Assembly: GCA_020912385.1 (NCBI GenBank)
Contig: CP087220.1
Location: 1,488,001 to 1,552,000 of the forward strand
Length of the DNA: 64,000 nt
Source of the DNA: Neofusicoccum parvum
Lineage: Eukaryota; Ascomycota; Dothideomycetes; Botryosphaeriales; Botryosphaeriaceae
Direction of reading: 5' to 3'
Part shown: positions 11,339 to 21,322 of the stretch, in pieces
Position numbering within the stretch: the first letter of the stretch is position 1
Layout: each line of letters begins with the position of its first letter
Position numbers and translations under genes: made by a program
Notes under the pieces: generated by a model
Seen by the model: the letters and a program-made list of their open reading frames with translations, nothing else
What the model was told of the DNA's origin: nothing
Databases searched by the model: none

Positions 11339-13396
11339 ATGGGCGCCTTCCTGCTTCCATTCGCCGTGACGGCCTTGATCCCTCATGTCCTTGCGGCATC
11401 CAGCGGGGTGGCGGTTCTTTTCCAAAACGATGGCAATTGGACGAGTCATGCCGAAACCCCCAGCGCCCTCCTGGTGCACAGCACATTGAGCTACAGCGAA
11501 GCAGCGCAGACTTGCACGTCGTACAATGAAACCTTGCTGGCCTGCGACCGAATAACGGACTTCTACGACCAACTGAATTACCAGAAATATCTCGGCAATA
11601 TTGGAGAGGATGAGGTTTTCTGGACATCCTGCAATTCAACAGCTTCGACGTCCTGGACTGGTGGCGCCACGAGCACCAGCGATCATGAGACCGCGCTTCA
11701 CCGTTTCCTATGCACCAACGGAGCTCCCCTCGTTGACAAAGTCGACACGGACTACTCGGTCTTCCCTCGCGCCAATGCATCTGCCAATGGGACGACGTTT
11801 GAAGGCCTCCGGGACCACATGGCATTCAGGTTCTTGGGAGTTCCTTTTGCGCAGCCGCCGGTTGGTGACCTCCGTTTCAAGCACGCGGAACCGTGGCACG
11901 GAGCGTACGTGGAAGCTACCAAGTACAGCGCTGCATGCGTTCAAAGCGGATGGTACGATGGCAACTCATACGGACTAAACCCGTGGGGCAACAGTGAGGA
12001 TTGTCTGTACCTGAACGTCTACACGCCAGAGATTCCGGACTCCTCGGCCAACGTCTCGGCTCCGCTCAAGCCCGTGCTTTTCTGGATGCATGGTGGTGGC
12101 CAAGTCACGGGCACTGGTATTGACTCGACTTTTGACGGTGCCAGTCTGGTCAGCCGCTCTGACGTTGTTCTGGTCACAATCAACTACCGCCTCAATATCT
12201 TCGGATATTTGGCCCTTGACGATGACGCTGTCCTGGGGAACTTTGCCACATCTGACATGATTGTAGCCCTCGAATGGGTCAAGAAGTACATCTCCGGCTT
12301 TGGCGGAGACCCCAACAAGGTCACCATCTTCGGCCAGTCCGCAGGAGGGTACTCCGTCATAGATTTGATTACGTCTCCCAAAGCAGAGGGACTCTTCGAC
12401 GGTGCGATTATCCAGTCTGGTGGAAAAAGCCGGGCGAACACTGCGGCCGACGCTGCTGCAGCAATTCTGCCTTACATCGAGCCGTACTGCAACAGCTCTG
12501 GAGTCGAGAGGCTTGAGTGTCTGCAACAGCTGCCCGCAGACACTCTCCTGAATCTGACAACCCAAGGAGGTTCCTGGGGGAGCGTCATTGACAACGACTA
12601 CACTCTCGACGTCCCCATAGCTCAAGTTTCCAAAGGCCGACAGTCCATCAATCAAGTCAAGCTCATGATGGGCTTCATGCCGGAAGAAGGGCAATCGCTT
12701 CTCCAGACCACGCTTGCGCCCAACGTCTCCAGCTTCTCCGAGGCTTTGGACATCCTCATTGACGCTGGTTCTGTCTCGCAGGAGGAGGCCGGTGCAATTG
12801 TGGACTCTGGACTATGGCTGGTTGGCAATGGCGCAGCCAGCAACGGGAGCAACGGAAGCGTCGTATACACGGACGCGTACAATGCAAGCGTGAACGTTTT
12901 CACTGACCTGACGTTGACGTGCGCCGGCAGCCAGTTCGCATCCGTCGGCGCGGCAGTCAGTGCTTTCGAGTCGATGTGGGTGTACAGTCTTGAGCGCGGC
13001 TATGGTCTCAACTACTACAACTGGTACGGCCTCTGCAGCTTTCCTGTCGGTGAGCCCGATACACCGTACTACCGCTGCCATTCCGGCGACCTGTACGAGG
13101 TCTTCGGCACCTACTATCTGTTCGATCAGCCCATCCGTGTGCCGGAGGATATCTACTTCACCAACGCCATCCAGGATATCTGGGCCTCTTTCGCCCGGAC
13201 TGGGAACCCAAATGTAAACAAGGAATACCTGGAAGCGCGCGGATATAACAGCACTCTCAGTCTCTTCTCCGATTGGGACTGGCCAGAGTTCGATATCTAT
13301 AATCCGCAGGTGGCATCTCTTCAGTATCCAGGGCCGTCATATACCACCCTTCCGGATCAGCAGCACTGCAAGGTTTTGATGCCACTTGCATCGTAG
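11339..13396 (+). CDS. Secreted type-B carboxylesterase/lipase
   Basis: Extracellular alpha/beta-hydrolase of the carboxylesterase type B (cholinesterase-like) family, 685 residues without an intron. A signal peptide covers about residues 1-19. Residues 20-140 form an extra N-terminal region with several N-glycosylation sequons, then the family begins: FLGVPFAQPPVGDLRF, SEDCLYLNVYTP (family signature 2), oxyanion-hole HGGG near residue 250, and the nucleophile elbow GQSAGG with Ser334. A His near residue 581 (YRCHSGDLYEVFG) fits the catalytic histidine. The protein ends shortly after the catalytic domain and has no GPI signal. The N-terminal extension makes it longer than the usual ~550 residues. 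It could hydrolyse lipids, plant esters or cutin-derived esters; the substrate is not evident. Confidence 0.93.
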   Translation: MGAFLLPFAVTALIPHVLAASSGVAVLFQNDGNWTSHAETPSALLVHSTLSYSEAAQTCTSYNETLLACDRITDFYDQLNYQKYLGNIGEDEVFWTSCNSTASTSWTGGATSTSDHETALHRFLCTNGAPLVDKVDTDYSVFPRANASANGTTFEGLRDHMAFRFLGVPFAQPPVGDLRFKHAEPWHGAYVEATKYSAACVQSGWYDGNSYGLNPWGNSEDCLYLNVYTPEIPDSSANVSAPLKPVLFWMHGGGQVTGTGIDSTFDGASLVSRSDVVLVTINYRLNIFGYLALDDDAVLGNFATSDMIVALEWVKKYISGFGGDPNKVTIFGQSAGGYSVIDLITSPKAEGLFDGAIIQSGGKSRANTAADAAAAILPYIEPYCNSSGVERLECLQQLPADTLLNLTTQGGSWGSVIDNDYTLDVPIAQVSKGRQSINQVKLMMGFMPEEGQSLLQTTLAPNVSSFSEALDILIDAGSVSQEEAGAIVDSGLWLVGNGAASNGSNGSVVYTDAYNASVNVFTDLTLTCAGSQFASVGAAVSAFESMWVYSLERGYGLNYYNWYGLCSFPVGEPDTPYYRCHSGDLYEVFGTYYLFDQPIRVPEDIYFTNAIQDIWASFARTGNPNVNKEYLEARGYNSTLSLFSDWDWPEFDIYNPQVASLQYPGPSYTTLPDQQHCKVLMPLAS

Positions 13397-13483
13397 TGTA
13401 CATATATCTATACATTTTTCTTTTTGTAATTATTGACATGAACCGAAGAGCAGGTGGAAAAGACAAGATCCGCGCTTAATTAA

Positions 13484-14491
13484 TCAATGCTTTGTGGGAG
13501 TTGCGTCCAGCTCGACGTGTCCGGATGGGGTTACTACTTCGGGGTCCTGTTTCGGCGGCAATGGTTCCAGAGGGACGTCGGTACGGCCTTCTGCCGCCCC
13601 TATTGCGTCCCAGAGAGGCTTGATGGCTTCCGTCGGCGGGTTCTTTGCCTTGCCATTCAGGATGTCTGTGACACCAATGCGCTCGCCGTAGAATTTCTCG
13701 TTCTCGTCCGTCCGCTCAACCACAACAGTTCCGTCAAGCTGCACGCCGGCGTAGAAGCCCCTCGACTTGATGTACGTGAAGATGGGCGCCTGTCTCTTAT
13801 GCACCTCGCTGTCCACAATGCCGCCGATGCCGACAGGGCCGGCGGCAGCGCTGATCTCCCCGCCGACGGTGCATCGGACCTTGGAAAATGCCTGGAGCGC
13901 TTCGTCGGTGTTGATGACGATGACGCAGTCGTAAATGTCCACGCCGACGAGGAATCCAAGGCCTGCTGTGTGCAGCAAGATTCCAGAGGGCGGCGACCAG
14001 CTTCCGTCTGCCTGTCGCGACACCAGAACGCCACTGCCACTGGCCCCGGAGACGTAGAGCCCGGTGCGCATGGTCGTGAAGATTGCCAGGCCTTTGGCCT
14101 TGCGGATCACCTGTTTAGGAGTCAGTGGAATTGCATCTCCGAGCGGAGGGACATGACTTGCCTCCGGCGGGATTTTCTTCAGCACTCTCTGCTTTCCTTT
14201 CGGCCCGTTCACCGCGTCGGAGGAGCCTTGCTTCTCGGCGGTATCTTGCTTCTCGAAACCATCTCCTGCGGGGCGTCAGCCTTGTAAATGCGTTGCGTAG
14301 CCGGAGGACTTACGGCAAAAGCTTGTGAGGATGCGAGCGGCCTTGTCGCTTTCTTTGTCGATGGACATGGGCCAAAAGGCCTCGGAGCCCAGCTTGTTGG
14401 ACAGCCGGTTGACGGGATCACCCAGCTTATCGGCCCATGTCCAGGCCTTGTCGAAGCCGGCCTTGCTCTGTCGTTTTGCGCGTTCCCACAT
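13484..14491 (-). CDS. SYLF (Ysc84-like) domain protein
   Basis: Lipid/actin-associated SYLF-domain protein of 319 residues in two exons (14314-14491, 13484-14265; intron 14266-14313). After a basic N-terminus (ERAKRQSKAGFDKAWTW), the SYLF domain spans about residues 90-270: VIRKAKGLAIFTTMRTGLYV, SGSGVLVSRQ, WSPPSGILLHTAGLGFLVGV, and later TYIKSRGFYAGVQLDG, all conserved in yeast Ysc84/Lsb3 and relatives. Unlike Ysc84 there is no SH3 domain at the C-terminus, which is instead Pro/Glu-rich. SYLF proteins bind phosphoinositides and act at endocytic membranes. The 3' end faces the esterase gene 87 bases away (convergent pair). Confidence 0.92.
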
Positions 14492-15114
14492 GCTTGTCGC
14501 TGGGCGAATTTAGGACTGACTCGGACAGAAGGGCTGCGTGCTGCTGGATGCTTGCGTTTCCTGCGCTGGCACTCGAATGCAGTCGGAATGCGACCGTTAA
14601 TGTAGGATGGAGGGCACCGGATGCTGACCCGGCGCCGGAAGCCGCGGACCCGCATGACGTTGAGCTGTGTGGCTGAGACCAATCGACGAATTTGCGTACA
14701 CACACACGATAAGCAGTAGCTACTTGTGCGTTAGGGGAAACAAACGTGCTGGATGACTTCGTGCCTTGTGCTAAAGGTGGAAACCCTATGGGTTGATGGT
14801 CATGCCAGCCAAGGGCGCACGCCTGTCGGCCGCGCTGGCCCGTCTCGCAGCCACAGAAGTATTTATGAAAGAATTTCCGAGTTTTTCGCATGGCATGGCG
14901 CGGAACGAGAAGCCCTTGCGCAGATCAAGCGAATACCGAGAGCTGCTTTCTCCACTAAGCCTTTCTTCCCAGAGCTTGTCTGCTCCGCCCCGTTGTGGCT
15001 GCGGTGTCTCTAAACAGCGCTTGCTCCGACATCCTTGCCTGCAGCTACCTTTTACGTTCTCCTTCTCCACAGCCCAGGCTCATCAACTGTAGGACAGTAC
15101 TTGCGACTAGCTGG
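14492..15114. other. Intergenic, promoter of SYLF gene
   Basis: About 620 bases upstream of the leftward SYLF gene and beyond the 3' end of the methyltransferase gene. It contains a short CA run near 14697-14706. No coding region is recognised. Confidence 0.5.
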
Positions 15115-16040
15115 TCATAGTCTGACTGCGGAAAAAAGCAACTGCAGTGGCTCGAATCCGAGATTCGTCTGTTCTGCTCCGTCTCCGCCCTGATTCTTCC
15201 TTTCCATCGTACACTGAATATCCCACTCTCCATCCGCAGCTGCAAGCCACATTTGGCGGAACGAGATAGGACTATGCTTGTACAACGTCGATCCCATCTT
15301 CTCCAGTCTGACCTCCCCTCCCACGTCTCCGCCAAGTTGCAAGCCAAACACGAGCGATCCTGGCCGCGGCGCCAACAATGCCATCAGCTTTCTGACAATA
15401 CTCTTCTGCTGCTCGACACCAAACAGATGCAGGAAGTTCCCCAGGTAGATCATATCTATTCCTCCTCGCTTCTCCGCCAAGAACGCCTCGTCCAGGATGT
15501 CCCCGAAGCAGAACTCAGCACCCAAGCGGTCCCGATCACGGAAGAGATCATATCCAAGATCGATGAAACGAACGTCAATGTCCACGCCCATGAGGTTCTC
15601 GGAGCACGGCAAGCCGGCGTCGAATGCGAGCTTGCGGATGTTCTGGCCGAAGCAGCAGCCGAGGTCGAGCAGGGTCTGGCCAGCGCGGACGCGGGAAACC
15701 ACCGAGGGGTAGATGGGAGAAAGCTGGATGATGAAGTCGAGGAAGGCGAAGAGTCCAATGCAGGGATAGGGCACGCTGGAAGTGACGCGCTGTCTTAGTG
15801 ACGGAAGGAGGGCCGCCTATCTGGCGCGAGATGGGAACAAACTCACACCTCCCAGGCCTTCTGACGGACGGCCTTGATGTGCTGGATGACCTCCTTTTCG
15901 GATTTCAAGCCGACGTACTCTTGGAAGAACTGAAGAGTGCTTGCTGAGAGATTTGACAAGTCGGGTTGGTACCAGCTTGGCTCGTTATGGCCCTGCCGTC
16001 CACGGATCGGCGCAGCACCAGGAAGTTCGACGGCGGCCAT
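15115..16040 (-). CDS. SAM-dependent methyltransferase, AusD-like
   Basis: Class I S-adenosylmethionine methyltransferase, 288 residues in two exons (15849-16040 and 15115-15789; intron 15790-15848). The splice joins KAWE to RVTSSVPYPCIGLFAFLD. The SAM-binding glycine motif I reads LLDLGCCFGQNIRKL, followed by the acidic motif NLMGVDIDVRFIDLGYDLF. The arrangement YPCIG...LDLGCCFGQ is that of small fungal methyltransferases found in meroterpenoid clusters (AusD of austinol biosynthesis and relatives). No polyketide synthase, terpene cyclase or P450 is nearby, so it is an orphan copy here. The acceptor could be a carboxylate or hydroxyl of a small molecule. Likely cytosolic: no signal or membrane segment. 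Confidence 0.88.
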
Positions 16041-16430
16041 TACTTAGACAAAACTGTTGAAGACGTGAATCTCGGAGGCTTGCTGAAGAGTGGAGAACGT
16101 GAGGTTAAGAGACAGAGGAGAAGTGCGGGGTCTTCTGTACAACCACTCTACTTGGCAAGTCGGTTGAAGCTATTGGACATGCATGTGCAGGGTTACCGCT
16201 GAAGCCTATTTACTGCAGCCGTTGCATTATCTTTGGCACCGCACGGCTTGGGTTAGTGCGGTGGGAGGATTGGGCAACATCCCACGCTTGGGCCCAAAAG
16301 CTATGTATAGTGCGAATCCAGTGCCTGCTTTGAAAGAAGGTCGTATCAAGAGAGGACTTCTCTTGACGAGTTTATTGATCAACGAACTCTGAGCAGTGAC
16401 AGGTTGCTGCTGAATCATCTATTGTAATAT

Positions 16431-17672
16431 CTAATCGAATGTTAACGACAAGTTTGACGCGCAGATATCGCCCTTGATCCTATCTTCGACATCTTTCAGC
16501 TCTTCGCTGATATATGTTTGTAGCTCGTCCTTGATGCCGTCTATGTGCTCTTCAATCCGTAAATCAACAAGCTCACCTGCTTCACTCAACGCGTCGTCTT
16601 TGTTCTCATCCACATGGTCCCACATCTCACTTAGTTCCTTGTGCATCTCCTGCCTAAGCTTCTCATCCCGCTCATCCAGCCGTTGCTCTATGCTGTCCAT
16701 GACGTCCCTTTTCAGCACCTCCAGCTCTTGGCGAAGCTCTGTGCGGAAGGAATTCCGCAGTTCATCGCGGATTTCCTGCTGAAGCTCCTTCCGCAGATCT
16801 GCCTTCATGCCATCACATATCTCCCTGCACATGTCCCGCATTGCCCGCGCGTCATCAGGATCGGCGCTAGGTTTTGAATTCGAGCTAGCAGTCCGTCGTT
16901 TCTTTGAAGATCTGCCAGAGCACAACGGGTCCGCCGTTTTGGCATCTCGGAGTCTCGCGCTTGGGGCGAATCGGATGTGCTCAGCCTTGTGTTGCGGCGG
17001 CGGCGAAAGGGCAAGTTCGTCGTAGGAAGGAGGGCTTTCGGCTGGGGCAGCATTTGGGGCGAAGGGGGTGAAAGTGCCAGCTTCGTAAGCCGTGCCTCCC
17101 TTGCCGTTGTACAGATGGCTCATTTGCGACTCGCTGGCCAAAGAGTGCAGGCCGCCATCGCGGGCCATTTGACAGAAGCGCTGGGCTCGAGCTGGAGGGA
17201 GATGTCTGCTTGGTAAGTAGAGGGTGAAGCTGGACACGCTTGCCAATGACTGCAGCATCTCCAAGATATCACCGGAGGCCTTGTTCTTGGGCACCAGGGC
17301 GGAAAGATGCGGAGCAACGATGGTAGCAGGCCGATCCAGCGCGAATCGAAGCCTGGTCAGACCGGTGCGGAGCTCTGGTCGAACGGACTCCGGAGTTTCC
17401 GCATCCTCAACAGACAGCGACACAACTCGCTCCGGCGGTATGAAGGCAAAGAGAGGCAGGAGAGTTCGTGGGGGAGATTTCGGGGCGAAGTCAACACGCA
17501 GTTTCGCAAAGGCAGAGGAGGCGGCAGCATTGAAGCAGATGGAAACGGTCAGCGGCCACGCGGCGCCGGACGCCGGAAAGGAGCGGAGGGCGGAGCCATC
17601 GCCGACTTCGAGGTGGACGGGCACACGAGAGATGTTGAAGTTGTCGGCCGATGCTTCAGACGACGAAGCCAT
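16431..17672 (-). CDS. Unknown protein with long C-terminal coiled coil
   Basis: Single-exon protein of 413 residues, family not recognised. Residues 1-170 are mixed hydrophobic/polar and could fold as a beta-rich domain (HLEVGDGSALRSFPASG, LPLFAFIPPERVVSLSV). Residues 190-265 are Pro/Ser-rich and end in a basic patch (SSKKRRTASS) that could be a nuclear localisation signal. Residues 275-400 are highly charged with regular Glu/Lys/Arg-Leu spacing (MKADLRKELQQEIRDELRN and on), a strong coiled coil that suggests oligomerisation. The start ATG at 17670-17672 follows a GC-rich leader. It could be a scaffold or chromatin-associated protein, but nothing in the sequence shows that. Confidence 0.75.
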   Translation of the reverse strand: MASSSEASADNFNISRVPVHLEVGDGSALRSFPASGAAWPLTVSICFNAAASSAFAKLRVDFAPKSPPRTLLPLFAFIPPERVVSLSVEDAETPESVRPELRTGLTRLRFALDRPATIVAPHLSALVPKNKASGDILEMLQSLASVSSFTLYLPSRHLPPARAQRFCQMARDGGLHSLASESQMSHLYNGKGGTAYEAGTFTPFAPNAAPAESPPSYDELALSPPPQHKAEHIRFAPSARLRDAKTADPLCSGRSSKKRRTASSNSKPSADPDDARAMRDMCREICDGMKADLRKELQQEIRDELRNSFRTELRQELEVLKRDVMDSIEQRLDERDEKLRQEMHKELSEMWDHVDENKDDALSEAGELVDLRIEEHIDGIKDELQTYISEELKDVEDRIKGDICASNLSLTFD

Positions 17673-18360
17673 GGGAGCAGCAAGACGGCAATCTGGGGGT
17701 CACATCAGCCAATGGCGGCGGAACAGTCACGGACGCAAAGGTGATCCCCTGTACTGCTGCACAGGATGGCCCACCCACCCAGGCTTTGAAGAGCAGCCTT
17801 GACTCCACGGCAGCAGCAAGTCCTGCGCGGCCGCAAGACAGCGCCACAGGCCCCAGGCAACGCTGACGGCGGCGGCTGGTTGAACGGCCCCTTCACAGAC
17901 CCCAGATCTTTCACCAAAGGGAGCCGCGACGGCCGCGTTTCATGAGTAGAATGCTGGGCAGCTGGTCTGCTCGCGAAGACAGGAGCCCCGGCGCTGTCCG
18001 GAAGACGCACACGGCCACCCGCTGGGCGGATGCCTTGGACTGGCGCTGCGAAACGCGCGCGTTCGTCGGCGGTGAGGGCGCGCAGCGACTGCGGGGGCGG
18101 GCTGTCAGCCAAGGCGCGGCGGAGGCGGAGGCGGATGCGGGACGGGCGGCATGCGACGTACGATGGCGCGCGCGATGGAGCGAGATGGTGTTGCGGCGGG
18201 AGGGCGGGAGCCAGCAGGTCGCAGAGTCGCGGAGTTGGAGTCGCAGAGTCAGAGTCGGGCGGCGGCCAGCGACCGGCGACACGCGACCGGCGACAAGCGA
18301 GGGAACGGCCGGGCGGTCTGTGCGCAGCCCTCTGCCCGCCGGCCCAGGCCCTTGGGCGTT

Positions 18361-18417
18361 GCCGCTGCCGCTGCCGCCGCCGCTGCACCACTGCCACCAC
18401 CACCACCACCACCATCG
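18361..18417. repeat. GCC/CAC trinucleotide microsatellite
   Basis: Imperfect trinucleotide tract running from CTG/CCG units into six or more consecutive CAC/ACC units. It lies in the GC-rich non-coding block. Confidence 0.85.
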
Positions 18418-20387
18418 CCCTGCCGGATGCCCATCGATGCTCCCGGGTGCTCTTGTTCTCTCCTTGTGGCTCTCGCGCTGCTCTGGCGTCCTCGCGGCGC
18501 CCCGCCTTGCCGCTTCTCGCCGGCTGATCGCACTCACCCGCATCGTCCTCGCGCCCGCTCTCGCGCCCTCCTAAATCTGCACATCTGTGCTCTCTTTCGG
18601 CGGTGGAAGAGGATGTAGTCGCCGCCGCCGTCTCCCCTTGTGGCTTCAGCCATGCGCCGCCATGTCCAGCCATGTGCCGCCCCGAGCGTCCCGCTCTGGC
18701 ATCCGTCAACTTCCGCTTGACGTAATGTCGAAGTGTTCTACTCGCAGCCGTCCTTGGCTCTACTGGCGTTGACCTCCTTTTGCACTCTCTCGCGTGATGT
18801 CTGCGGGAAGCAGCAGGCCTCGCATCGCCCTTCCGCATCTTGCCTGCATGTCTGCCAGCTCGTCCTCAAGTCTTCGTGTGCTCTCCTCCTGTGCTGCATT
18901 CTCCATCGTCAGATCGAGCTTCTCATCGACCAGGCTCTCGGACCGGCTGACAACTGTCGAACGTCTGGCCCGGGCCTTGCCGGCACGGTCCCTAGAGCGT
19001 TGACAAACCACAAATCGATATCGTCCTGCCCAATCGCACCATCTCCCATGGACTTGCTAGCGTCTATACTGAGGCTCGCAGCAATAGACCGCCCTGCATC
19101 CTGACCGCCTCGCGACCACGTGGGAGCGGAACGTCGCCGAGTCAAGGCTACGGTCATCGAGTCAGGCTTACGATCTGCCATCGCCACTACTGTGCCGTCA
19201 TCCCGAGACGCCAGTATCTTGACCTGCATCTGCAAGGACAACCCACGTTCACTTCTGTGTTGTCGTTTTACGCAATTTCCGTGCCGATCCCGGCTCCGTT
19301 TTTAGCCATCAAAGCTCGACCTATCACTCTCAATAGAATCAACACGTAGCTCGGCGCTGTGTACAATCGCAGCTTTTGGTTGGAGCTTTCTGGGCCGATG
19401 TGCTGCTTTGGCACCCTGCAGACATGCCGCATTTGCGGTGTCAGTGGGAGACTCGGTCCATTCCTAAGCAGCCAGAGCGGCATCATGGAGGAACCACAAT
19501 GAACGATGATAGCAGCAAATCCTCGAGGTAATAACAGCTAGCTCTGTTTGCAGATGCTTGTTCTCGGATACGTCCTGTGACGTTCAAGACACCTTGCCTC
19601 TCAAGCATTCCTTCAAGCGGCTGGCGGCTGTCCACCAGAGTGCTTCCGCTGTCGGCCAATTTCTCACAGAGCCCACCTATCACCTTTACTTAGTTCCTAC
19701 CGTTCGTTGCACTTAGCCGTCATCATTGCCTGAGATGGCCTCATCCGGGAAGGTGCCAAGGTGAATGTCGCTAAAGCTTTGACACTGCCGCCTGTTGCCA
19801 GCGGTCAAAGCACCGTTAGCGAGCTTGTCCAATAATCTACCTTAAGCTTAATCACGGCACCGTTCGGCCCGTATGATTTGCTTTGGTGGGGAAGCGGGTC
19901 CTTCCGCTCATTCCGGAAGGTGTGGAAGCAGAATCAAGAAGGAGACGCAGTGCCTTCTTTGCAGCGCTTATTCTTACCTCTGCCGGTTACGCCCATCCCA
20001 CATGGGTTCTTCCATCCATACTATACGCGGAATGCCAACTGACCGCCAGGATACCATTCGCGTCAGGCCATGAGCCTCGAGCCTCCTGAAAGCGGGCGAG
20101 GCTAACAAGTCACCCAGCCGCCGCCCGGCCCCCGTCAACACGAACACCCCACTGTACACTATCACTACGACTCACGAAAATACGATGTCATACCAGCCAA
20201 GTAGCGACTCGGTATGTGTGACCTGGAAATGCATTTGCCAAGAGTGTTTTCCGAGTGCTCAAGCGAAGAGGCTCCGCTCCGGTCCTCGGCCAGGCCCTTG
20301 CGTTGGTCACAATGCGACGGCCGATGGGACTGTGATGGCCATGAATATTCCAATCACCCCGAGCACTTACGGCATGCGGAACATGGG

Positions 20388-20395
20388 TATATAAG
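20388..20395 (+). promoter_or_regulatory. TATA box of the NPP1-family gene
   Basis: TATATAAG lies about 100 bases before the start codon at 20490, after a stretch ending 'acatggg'. Spacing fits a fungal core promoter. Confidence 0.6.
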
Positions 20396-20489
20396 ATCTA
20401 TCCCCCAGTAACGACTGACGAGACCACCACCATCAATCACCAGCTCCACGTTCTTTAATATTCCGTGCCGACCAACCTCATCCTTCGCA

Positions 20490-21322
20490 ATGCTCTTCAA
20501 CACAGTTGTTTCTCTCCTTGCTACGGCTTCTTGCATCGCAGGAGCTCCTTTGGAAGCTCGCGGCGTTGTTAACCACGACTCTCTCAACCCGTGGGCTGAA
20601 AGCGTCAGGGGTGGAGGCGAAGGAGCTGGCATCAGGAAGTTTGAGCCCCTCCTTCACATCGCCCATGGTTGCCAGCCCTACACTGCTGTCAACGCCAACG
20701 GAGACACCAGGTAAGAAATCGATGAGACGATCAGTAATGAGTTCCTGTCTCTAATGTGCAGCAAAGCGGTGGCCTCCAGGACACCGGCAGCTCGACCGGT
20801 GGCTGCAGGGACACTGGCAAGGGTCAGACGTACGTGAGGGCTGCTTGGCACAAGGGTCGCTACGGAATCATGTACGCCTGGTACTTCCCGAAGGACATGC
20901 CTAACAGCGGTGTGTCCGCCGGTGCCCACCGCCACGACTGGGAGAATGTGGTAGTTTGGTTAGTATCCACGCCGCCGCGTGCAAATGACTACCGCTTACA
21001 ACTATCACTCAGGCTGAACAACCCCGCTGTTGCGAACCCTACCGTCATTGGTGCTGCTGCCTCTGGCCATGGGAGCTACAAGAAGGTCAGCGGCCTGCCC
21101 CAAAACCAGAATGGCCGTCCTTTGGTTGAGTACTTTACGAACTTCCCCACCAACCACGAGCTGCAATTCAAGAGCACTGTTGGTCGCGATTATCCCATGC
21201 TCGACTGGGACACGATGACCCCGGCTGCCAGGACGGCGCTCCAAAACACCAACTTCGGCAGCGCCAATGTTCCCTTCAAGGATGGAAGCTTCACCAGCAA
21301 CCTCGACAAGGCGTGGATATAA
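20490..21322 (+). CDS. NPP1 / necrosis- and ethylene-inducing-like protein (NLP)
   Basis: Secreted NLP-family protein of 240 residues in three exons (20490-20710, 20767-20958, 21013-21322). NLPs bind sphingolipids of plant membranes and can act as cytolysins, or, in non-toxic members, as immune patterns. Signal peptide about residues 1-18 (MLFNTVVSLLATASCIAG), then a short pro-like region. Type 1 features: two cysteines (HGCQPY, STGGCRD), MYAWYFPKD, and the family heptapeptide. The heptapeptide reads AHRHDWE instead of the usual G-H-R-H-D-W-E; the metal-binding His, Asp and Glu are kept. The frame is intact, and a TATA box and a usual 3' end are present, so it is probably expressed. Activity cannot be judged from sequence. 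Confidence 0.93.

Larger units (their letters stand above)
17673..20489. other. Long intergenic region, GC-rich at its left end
   Basis: About 2.8 kb. The left kilobase (17.7-18.7 kb) is very GC-rich, which keeps several long frames open on both strands, but these read Arg/Ala/Pro-rich with no domain. The right part has ordinary composition. A short charged helical stretch on the minus strand (18760-19011, with LTMENAAQEESTRRLEDELADMQ) might be a remnant exon; I could not join it in frame to neighbouring sequence. Confidence 0.45.

Noticed and set aside
17705..18838. 377-codon open frame on the minus strand and long frames opposite it
   Set aside because: Arg/Ala/Pro-rich residues from high GC content; no domain, no splice pattern, equally long frames on the other strand.
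18760..19241. Possible minus-strand gene with a charged helical stretch
   Set aside because: The two candidate frames cannot be joined by a plausible intron, and no start or family is recognised; kept only as a note in the intergenic entry.
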